Positions 24,345 to 32,700 of a stretch of DNA of 64,000 nt are shown piece by piece. Origin of the DNA: UBA2231 sp964415175 (GTDB lineage: Bacteria > Elusimicrobiota > Elusimicrobia > Elusimicrobiales > UBA9959); NCBI GenBank assembly GCA_964415175.1, contig CAYPYG010000015.1, positions 1 to 64,000 on the forward strand, in the 5' to 3' direction. A model generated the notes under the pieces. It saw only the letters and a program-made list of their open reading frames with translations. It searched no databases and was not told the origin of the DNA. The position numbers and the translations under genes are program-made. Position 1 is the first letter of the stretch, and every line of letters begins with the position of its first letter.

Positions 24345-25970
24345 CTACAGGGGGATATTGCCGGGGCCGCCGGAGTCGCGCCGCTTCTTGCCGCGCAGCA
24401 GCTCGAAGGCGTCTATCAGCGTCGCCCTCGCCGAGGCGGGCTCGATGACCTCGTCTATCGAGCCGGTCGAGGCGGTCTGGTAGGGCGAGGCGAACTTGTC
24501 CGAATACTCCTTGGCCAGCTTCGCCTTGAGCGCGTCGCGCTCCTCGTCCTTGGCCTCTTTTATCTGTTTTGAATAGAGTATCTCGATGGCGCCGCGCGGG
24601 CCCATGACGGCTATCTCCGCCGAAGGCAGGGAGAAGTTGAAGTCGCCCCCCATCAGTTTGGAGTTCATCGCGATATAGGCGCCGCCGTAGGCTTTGCGCA
24701 GCACCAGCGATACCTTGGGCACCGAGGCCTCGGAATAGGCGTAGAGCAGCTTGGCGCCGTGGCGGATGATGCCGCCGTGCTCCTGGGCCACGCCGGGCCA
24801 GTAGCCGGGCACGTCGATGAGGGTCAGTATCGGTATGTTGAAGCAGTTGAGGAAGCGGATGAAGCGGGCCGCCTTGTCCGAGGCGTTGATGTCGAGCGCG
24901 CCGGCCATGTGCGACGGGTTGTTGGCGATGACCCCGACGACCTGGCCGCCCAGGCGCATGAAGCCGACCACGATGTTCTTGGCGTAGTCGTGATGCACTT
25001 CCATGAACTTGTGGTCGTCGGCCAGCCACCAGATGATGTGGTGGACGCGGTAGGGCTTGCGCGGGTCCATCTCGCAGAGCTTTTCCAGCAGCGGGACCTT
25101 GCGGTCGTGCGAGTCCTTCGTTTCCGTCGCGGGCGCCGGCTCCGAGCTGTTGGAGGGCAGGAAGCCGAGCAGTTCCTTGACCTGGCGGAAGCAGTCGGGC
25201 TCGGAGTTGGCCATGAAATGGCAGACGCCGGACTTGCTGGCGTGGGTGAAGGCCCCGCCGAGGGTCTCGAAGTCCACCGTCTCGCCGGTGGCGGCCTTGA
25301 CCACTTCGGGCCCGGTCACGAACATGTGGCTGATGCCCTTGACCATGAAGACGAAGTCGGTCAGCGCCGGGGAATAGACCGCGCCGCCGGCGCAGGGGCC
25401 GACGATGACGGAGATCTGGGGTATCCTGCCGGAGGAGAGGGTGTTGCGCAGGAAGATCTCGCCGTAGCCGTCCAGCGAGTCCACTCCCTCCTGGATGCGG
25501 GCGCCGCCGGAATCGAGTATGCCCACGACCGGCACGCCGGCGTCCTTGGCCATGTCCATTAGGCGGGCTATCTTGTCGGCGTGGGTGCGGCCCAGCGAGC
25601 CGCCGAGCTGGGTGAAATCCTCGGAGAAAACCGCTATCGGGCGGCCGTTGACCTTGCCGAAGCCGGTCACTACGCCGTCGCCCTTGATGTGCTTGTCCTT
25701 GATGCCGAAATCGGTGCAGCGCGACTCCATCAGCAGGCCTATTTCCTGGAAGGAGCCCTCGTCGAGCAGGTAGGCGATGCGTTCGCGGGCCGTGAACTTG
25801 CCGCGCTTCTTCTGCGCCTCTATCTTCTCCGGGGGGCCGCCGGCCTCGGCCTGCGCGCGCAGGGCCCTGTATTTGACCAGGGATTCGGAGACCGGGCGTA
25901 CTTTCCTGGGATGGACTTTCTTGTCAGAGTTCTGGGGAGTTCTTATAGCGTCTTCGTTGAGATCCGGCAT
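24345..25970 (-). CDS. Acyl-CoA carboxylase carboxyltransferase subunit (PccB-like)
   Basis: A 541-residue protein with the two crotonase-fold halves of biotin-dependent carboxyltransferases. The first oxyanion region is VVGILDSGGARIQEGVDSLD and the second is LIDVPGYWPGVAQEHGGIIR, followed by RKAYGGAYIAM. Length and motifs match propionyl-CoA carboxylase beta subunits. It transfers CO2 from carboxybiotin to an acyl-CoA (propionyl- or acetyl-CoA), or runs in reverse in decarboxylases. No biotin carboxylase or biotin carrier gene is in the window. It lies 68 bases downstream of the phosphopantetheinyl transferase on the same strand, so it may supply (methyl)malonyl-CoA extender units to the megasynthase. 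This link is inferred from position only. Confidence 0.9.
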   Translation of the reverse strand: MPDLNEDAIRTPQNSDKKVHPRKVRPVSESLVKYRALRAQAEAGGPPEKIEAQKKRGKFTARERIAYLLDEGSFQEIGLLMESRCTDFGIKDKHIKGDGVVTGFGKVNGRPIAVFSEDFTQLGGSLGRTHADKIARLMDMAKDAGVPVVGILDSGGARIQEGVDSLDGYGEIFLRNTLSSGRIPQISVIVGPCAGGAVYSPALTDFVFMVKGISHMFVTGPEVVKAATGETVDFETLGGAFTHASKSGVCHFMANSEPDCFRQVKELLGFLPSNSSEPAPATETKDSHDRKVPLLEKLCEMDPRKPYRVHHIIWWLADDHKFMEVHHDYAKNIVVGFMRLGGQVVGVIANNPSHMAGALDINASDKAARFIRFLNCFNIPILTLIDVPGYWPGVAQEHGGIIRHGAKLLYAYSEASVPKVSLVLRKAYGGAYIAMNSKLMGGDFNFSLPSAEIAVMGPRGAIEILYSKQIKEAKDEERDALKAKLAKEYSDKFASPYQTASTGSIDEVIEPASARATLIDAFELLRGKKRRDSGGPGNIPL

Positions 25971-26038
25971 AGTCCTCCGATACGCCGCCAGAAAAGGCCG
26001 GCCTGAACCGTAAAAAGGAACACATATTATCTCTTAAT

Positions 26039-26731
26039 TCAAGGTTCCTTGGCAAATACGATGCGCCCCTCCAGGCCGGGGCCGGGGTCGAAGGTTTCAA
26101 GGACGAAAGGAGGGCGGCCGAGCTCTTCCCAGCGGGCAAGGGCTTTGCCCCTGAGGACGGGCTCCGGGCCGGAGAGGTCGGCGTCCAGAGTGTCGCAGGA
26201 AAGGCCCAGCCCGAGAGCCTTGAAAAGGGCCTCTTTGGCGGCCCAGAGGCCGGTCATGGCCGCCTCGTCCCGTCCCTCCCGCTCGGCCGGGGTGAAATAG
26301 TCGCGGTACCAGCCCGGGTGCCTGGGCGCTATCTCCTCTATGTCCAGGCCGAGGAACTCGGTCCCGGCGGCCGCGCCGCAGGTCCCGGCGGAATGGCTTA
26401 TGGAGACGTGCCGCTTCTCCCCCCGGCAGACCAGGAAAGGGCTGCCGGTCAGCTCGCGGCGGACCTCTATCTCCCCGAGCGGGACTCCCGGGAAAAAAGC
26501 TTCGGCGCCGGCCAGCTTGGCCGCCAGCCTGCCTCCGAGCCATTCGCTCTTTCTCTTGGGGACTTTCAGCGCCGACCAGGCGGCCAGTTCGTCCGGCGTC
26601 AGGAAGGCCTCCGGAGCCGCGGCGAGGACATCCTTCACCAGTGCGACGTGACAGGGGCCGGCCGTGAAACGAGCCGCCGCCGCGGAGAAACCCTCCCCGT
26701 CGGCGGCGGCGAACACCGTCCTTCCGTCCAT
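26039..26731 (-). CDS. Sfp-type 4'-phosphopantetheinyl transferase
   Basis: A 230-residue protein with the two family signatures: GLDIEEI (Asp130 and Glu132, magnesium binding) and WAAKEALFKALGLGL (Trp163, Lys166, Glu167). The HVSISHSAG stretch upstream matches the P2 motif. Length fits Sfp/PfaE-type enzymes rather than the short AcpS. It transfers 4'-phosphopantetheine from CoA to carrier proteins. It starts five bases after the stop of the megasynthase, so it is almost certainly dedicated to it. This is notable because that synthase lacks the usual Ser in its carrier domains. Confidence 0.9.
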   Translation of the reverse strand: MDGRTVFAAADGEGFSAAAARFTAGPCHVALVKDVLAAAPEAFLTPDELAAWSALKVPKRKSEWLGGRLAAKLAGAEAFFPGVPLGEIEVRRELTGSPFLVCRGEKRHVSISHSAGTCGAAAGTEFLGLDIEEIAPRHPGWYRDYFTPAEREGRDEAAMTGLWAAKEALFKALGLGLSCDTLDADLSGPEPVLRGKALARWEELGRPPFVLETFDPGPGLEGRIVFAKEP

Positions 26732-26736
26732 CCCGG

Positions 26737-29700
26737 CTATATCTGCGTCGGGATCATCAGGTAATCCCGCACTTCGGCCACCAGGTTATGCGCTTCGTCG
26801 AAGGCGAAAGCGTCGTAGACGCTGCGGCCCTCGCCGTCGCGGCCCTTGTACACCGTCTTGAGGTAGAGGATGTCCGGCTCGTTCTCGCAAGGATAGACCG
26901 TCACGCGGCCCACGGAATCGGGCAGCGTCATCTTCCTCTCGAAATGTATGTCGCGGTAGCCGCAGGCCTGGAACGCCGCCTCGACGACCATCGGGTGGAA
27001 GACGAGCTTCGGGCGCTCGCCCCTGAACAGCGGCGCCTGCGGCCGCCGGAAGACGGCCAGGGTGCCGTCCTTCTCCAGCTCCAGTATGCCCTCGAGCACG
27101 CGGAAGCTGGGGCCGTGGAAGTAGGTCTTGTAGATGGTCTCGGCCGTGACCTTGTACTTCTTCACCTTGGGGATGGAGGGCTTCTCCTCCCCCTCCCAGG
27201 GTTTATGCGTCTCGTAGGAGGCCCTGGCGCTGAAATGCGTCCTGGCCTGGCCCAGCTTGACGCCCTTGGGACCGGTGAACTCCGTCGAGATGGTCAGGGC
27301 CGTGCGCGCGCCCTCGGGCCTGGCGTTGATGAGGCCGGTGACCGGCTTATTGCGCAGCAGTTTTATCGGCACCTGGAAGCGCACGTCCTCCAGCGAGGAC
27401 GGCACGCGCCCGGAGAACTCGGCGGCGCATTCCGCGAAGGTCTCCAGCCCCATCACGCCCGGCACGTAGGGGGTGCCGTTTATGGAATGGTCGGCCAGGT
27501 AGGGGTCCTTCTCCAGGGAATACTCCTTCTCCGCGGAGAATTCCACGCCCTTCACGCTGGCCTTCACCTTCTCGGCGAAATGCCAGGACGACGGCGAGGC
27601 GCCGGGGAAGCCCGGGACGAAGGTGAGCTGCTTGTCCCAGTCCATCTTGCCCAGGCTCCCGCTGAGCACTATCTCCGGGCGCTGGCCGTAGACCAGCTCG
27701 TCGGCGACGGCGTTCATGCCCTCCTCGGGGTAGAGGAAGTCCAGTTCCTGCGACTTGAGGAAAGCCTCCACGCCGGGGCGCGCCCCCATGCCGATGAGCG
27801 CGTAGGCCGTCATGTCCACGCCGAGCGCGCGCACGCCCTTGTTGGAGAGCGAAACGCACATCTTGGCTATGTAGTCCGAGGCGGCGGCGTAGTCGCTCTG
27901 CCCCAGGTTGCCGAACTTGCCGGCTATCGAGGAGAGCATCACCCAGAAGCCCTTTTCCTTGACGAGGCCGGATTTGAGGAAGTTCACGGCGCTGTGCGCC
28001 TTGACCTTGTAGATGAGCTGGAACTCCTCCAGCGCCTTGTCCGAGACCAGCTTGGAGCGCTCGAGCCCGGCGAAGTGGACGAGGCCGTCCACCTGGCCGT
28101 GTTCGGCCTTCAGGGCGGCCACGGCGGCGGCGAAGGCCTCCGGATCGTTGAGGTCGCATTTCAGGTAGGTGACCTTCGAGCCCGCGGCCTTTATCCGCTG
28201 CAGTGTGCGGTAGAGTTCCGCCGCGTCCTTGAGCGCGGTGAATTCGCGCTCGAGCAGCGCCGGCGTGGGCTTGGCGTGCTTCTTCTTGACCTCGGCCCAG
28301 AGTTCGGAGTTCTTGTAGGCCTTGAGCTGGTCCTCGGTCATGGCCGCGAAGCGCTCTATCCCGGCGCCGAGCTCGATGATGTCCATGAGTATCAGCTCGG
28401 GCTTCCAGCGCCTGGCCACTATCTTCGAGAACAGCGAGCCGAGGCCGCGGCCGCCGCCGGTCACTATTATTTTCTTCCCCTTGAGAGGGGTGCGCTCGCG
28501 GGAATAGTCCAGCAGCTCCGGCTTGGCCAGCAGCGTGCTGCGCCTGGCGCCGTCGTAGCCTATGGCAAGGCGCTTGTCGCCGTAGAGCAGCTCGTAGAAC
28601 GTCTTCTGCACCAGCGCTTCCGTCGGGGAGCCCGCCGCGAAGTCTATGAGCTTGACCGCGGTGTTCTCCAGCTCCTTGCGCAGGCAGAGGGTCACGCCGT
28701 GTATGGCGCCGTAGATCGGGTCGTAGACCTGGTCGGTCCTGTAGCCGAAACCGCCGTCCAGCCGCGTCACCACGGCCAGGAAGGTGGACATGCCGGGTTC
28801 GACCGCGCTGAGCGGCTTGAACAGGTGCTTGGCCGCGAGGAACAGCGGCACCGCGAACCGGTTGTAGTCGGCGTACGCGTCGGTGGAGGACGGCGCGAAC
28901 TTCTTCTCGACGCAGCCCAGCAGGAAGACGAGACCCTGGGTGTCCGGGTGCGCCGCGGCGAAATCCTGCAGCGCCTTGTCCACGGCGGCGGTGTCGGACC
29001 AGTCCAGCGTCCGGGAGTCCTTGAGCCGGGTCTTCTCCGATATGAAGATATGGGAGTCGATGCGGTGCTTGGACAGTTCGGCGCGGTAGGCCTTGGCCAG
29101 CGCCAGGTCCGAGGCCATGATCAGTACGGGCCTGGACGCGGAGTATTTCCTGATTATCTCCTGCTCTACCGGCGCCGGGGCTATGACCGGGATGTGGCGG
29201 ATGTGGCGCTTGGGGTATTCGGGAGAGGGCTTCTCGTCGAAAGGCAGCTCCTGCTGCGAAGCGGGAGCCGCGGCGGGCGCCGCCTGCGCCGCCGGAGCGG
29301 CCGGGGCCTGCTGCTGCGCCGGCTGCGGCGCGGCGGCAGCGGCGGCTCCGCCTTTCTCGTCCAGCACGAACTTAATGCAGTGGCGGATGGTCGGGTAGTC
29401 CTTGAGCGAGACATTGTCCCTGCGGGGTATGTCGTAATGCTCGCGGATGGCGGCGAACAGCTCGGCCTGCTTGACGGTATCTATGCCGAGGTCGGCCTCC
29501 ATGTCGAGGTCGAGCTCGAGCATGTCCTTGGGATAGCCGGTCTTGGCCGTGATCATGCCGAGTATCTCTGCTTTTACCGATTCCTCGCTCAGCCCCGCGG
29601 TGACAGCGGCGGCCGGAGCGGACTGAACGGGCTGCGCGGCAGGAGCGGCTTGAGCGGCCGGGGCCTGCTGCGCGGCTGCGGCGGGCGCCGACTGAGCGGG

Positions 29701-32700
29701 CACCGCCGCGCCGCCGGACTTCTCGTCCAGCACGAACTTAATGCAATGGCGGATGGTCGGGTAGTCCTTGAGCGAGACATTGTCCCTGCGGGGTATGTCG
29801 TAATGCTCGCGGATGGCGGCGAACAGCTCGGCCTGCTTGACGGTATCTATGCCGAGGTCGGCCTCCATGTCGAGGTCGAGCTCGAGCATGTCCTTGGGAT
29901 AGCCGGTCTTGGCCGTGATCATGCCGAGTATCTCTGCTTTTACCGATTCCTCGCTCAGCCCCGCGGTGACAGCGGCGGCCGGAGCGGACTGAACGGGCTG
30001 CGCGGCAGGAGCGGCTTGAGCGGCCGGGGCCTGCTGCGCGGCTGCGGCGGGCGCCGACTGAGCGGGCACCGCCGCGCCGCCGGACTTCTCGTCCAGCACG
30101 AACTTAATGCAATGGCGGATGGTCGGGTAGTCCTTGAGCGAGACATTGTCCCTGCGGGGTATGTCGTAATGCTCGCGGATGGCGGCGAACAGCTCGGCCT
30201 GCTTGACGGTATCTATGCCGAGGTCGGCCTCCATGTCGAGGTCGAGCTCGAGCATGTCCTTGGGATAGCCGGTCTTGGCGGTTATCATGTCCAGGATGGC
30301 GGTCTTAATCGACTCCTCGCTGACGCCTGCCGGAGCGGCGGCCTGTACGGCCGGAGCGGGCGCCGGTTTGGGCTCGGCGTAATGAGGCTGGGCGGGAGCG
30401 GCCGCCGTGACGCCGACAGGCTCGCGGACCGGCTCCGGCTGCCTGGCCGGAGCGGGAGCGGGCCGGAAGGGGTCCCCCTTCCCTGCGGCCTTGCGGTCCT
30501 TGATCCTGAGCGTATTGAACACCACTTCCAGTTCGGGCTGCGGGTCGCCGGACACGGCTTCCAGCCAGGCCTTGTAGGTGTTCTCGTTCTCGAAGCGGGA
30601 CTCGCCGGCGGTGTAGGTCTTCTCTATGAACGACATTCCCATGTGCGAGCCGAAGCCGGCCGCGAAGCGCAGCGCGTATTTCAGGTCGTACTTGCCGCCC
30701 TTGGAGAGGTTGATGCCGGCCAGCTCCGGGTCGGGCTCCTTATAGTTGGCTATCGGCGGTATGAGGCCGGTGTTCAGCGCGCGCACGGCTACGGCGTCCT
30801 CGAGAGAGGCGCCCATCGTGTGGCCGGTGAAGCCCTTCACGTTGCTGACGACGACCTGGTCGGCCGCCGGGCCGAAGGCTCGGCGCAGGGCCTTGACCTC
30901 GGCCGAGGCGCTGCCGCCCCTGGCCGGGGTATAGGTCTCGTGCGACATGAAAAGCGTCCTCGGCGCCATCTCGGCGCGGTTCAGTCCGTAGACGCGCTCG
31001 ATCTTGGAGACGAAGCCCTCCATGACCGAGGCGACGTGTTCGGTGTCGAGGCGCGTGACGTGGAAGGCGCTGTTGGCGCTTTCGGTCAGCAGCAGGCGGG
31101 CCAGCGGCTTCATGCCGCGGGCGCGGACCAGCGTCTCGTCCTCTATTATCAGCGAAACGGCCGCGGAGCCGACTATGAGCCCGTGGCGTCTGCGGTCGAA
31201 GGGCAGGGCCGCCTCGGCTATGTTCTCCTTGGTCGTGGCCGTGCCCGAGGCGAGGAAACCGGGCATCGTCCACTGTTGTATGGTCTCGTTGGTGATGTCG
31301 TCGGCGGCTATCACGACGACGCGCTTGCACTTGCCCGCGCGGATCCAGCTCTCGGCTATATGCACGCCCTGGGTCGTGGAGGCGCAGGCCGCGCTCATGT
31401 GCACTGCCGGGCCCTTGGCGCCGACCCACTGCGCGAACTGGCTGTCGCCTATCGGTATGACCTTCAGCAGGAAGTTCTGGCTGAAGGCGTAGGCCTCCGG
31501 CGAGCCCGCGGGCGCGCCGGCCGGGAAGTTCTTCTGCATCCACTCGCGGATCTCGCGCTTGTCCTTGGGGTCGCTCAGGCGGCCGACCAGGTTGTCGTAG
31601 ACGTCCCACATCCGGTCGGATGACGCTCCGCCGTACTTGGAGTTGAAGTAGCCCGTTATCTCCTCTATCATCTGCTCGGTCACGGGGAAGGCCGAGGCGA
31701 AGACGACGCCGGTCTCGGACGCCACCGGCTCTGGCAGCGCCCATTTTTCCGGCAGCCAGCCGCCGGTGGTGGTGCGCTTGTAATAATGTATCAGCGGCAG
31801 TCCCGCGTCCTTGAGCGCCAGCACGCCGGCGGCCAGCGCCATGCGGAAGACGGAGCCCATGGCCTTGGCCATCGTCGGCGGCACGCCGAAGTCCTTCTCG
31901 AAGTCGAAGACGCCCTTGCGCGCCGAGAGCTTGATGGCCTGGTCGGCGGAGTCGATCCTCTCTATGCTGCCGGAACCGTCCGCCGCCTTGACGACGCGCA
32001 GGATGTTCTTGTCCACCTGCTTCTCGCGCCAGGCCTGCGGGATGGGCTCGATCATGTTCCTGCCCTCGAGTATCTCGTCGAGGCTGCGCTCGCGGAAGAG
32101 CTGGTCGCGGGTGCCCGGCGAGCCGCCGGCCACGCCGGAGACCGCTATCGGGTTGAAGTTGAAGCCGTACTTCTCGGCGAACGAGGCTTTTTCGGCCGGC
32201 AGCGCCGCCGGGGCGGAAGAAGCAGATTGTACTGGGACACCATGCCGCATGGTGTCCCCCGCTGATACCTGGAGCGCCCAGCCCTGATAGTAGGGATTGA
32301 AGAAAGCCCCGCCCTGGCGCGGGGCCTTGCTGTCCCAGTTCACCGGGATGCCGAGCGCGGTCATGTTGGCCAGCAGGTCGTTGAGTTCCGTGATGCCGCC
32401 GCGCTTGGGATGGTTGGAGGCCAGCACGGTGACGTCGGGCCTGCCCTTGAGCGTCGAGGTGGCGAAGGCGCTGAGCACGCGCTTGGGTCCGCACTCGATG
32501 AAGGTGCGCACGCCCTCGTCGTACATGCGCTCGAGCTGCTTTATGAACTCGACCGGGCTGGTCATCTGCTTGATGAGCATGTCGTAGATGCCCTGCGTGT
32601 CCTGCGGGAAGAAGTCCGCGGTCACGTTGGAGAGGATCTTCATGTCGGCGGGCTTTATCGGTATGCTCTCGAGGAACCGGCGGTAGGGGCCCATCGCCGA

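Noticed and set aside
24334..24354. Terminator after the carboxyltransferase gene
   Set aside because: CCCCCT/AGGGGG can pair with an eight-base loop, but the T-tract is too short and the stop codon lies inside it.
29357..30279. CRISPR array or other non-coding repeat
   Set aside because: Period 366 bases, in frame, encodes ACP domains; no short repeats or spacers.
26788..31623. 1611-residue plus-strand open frame opposite the megasynthase
   Set aside because: Antisense shadow of the KR/ACP/KS region; low-complexity composition and no recognisable motif, whereas the minus strand shows clear domains.
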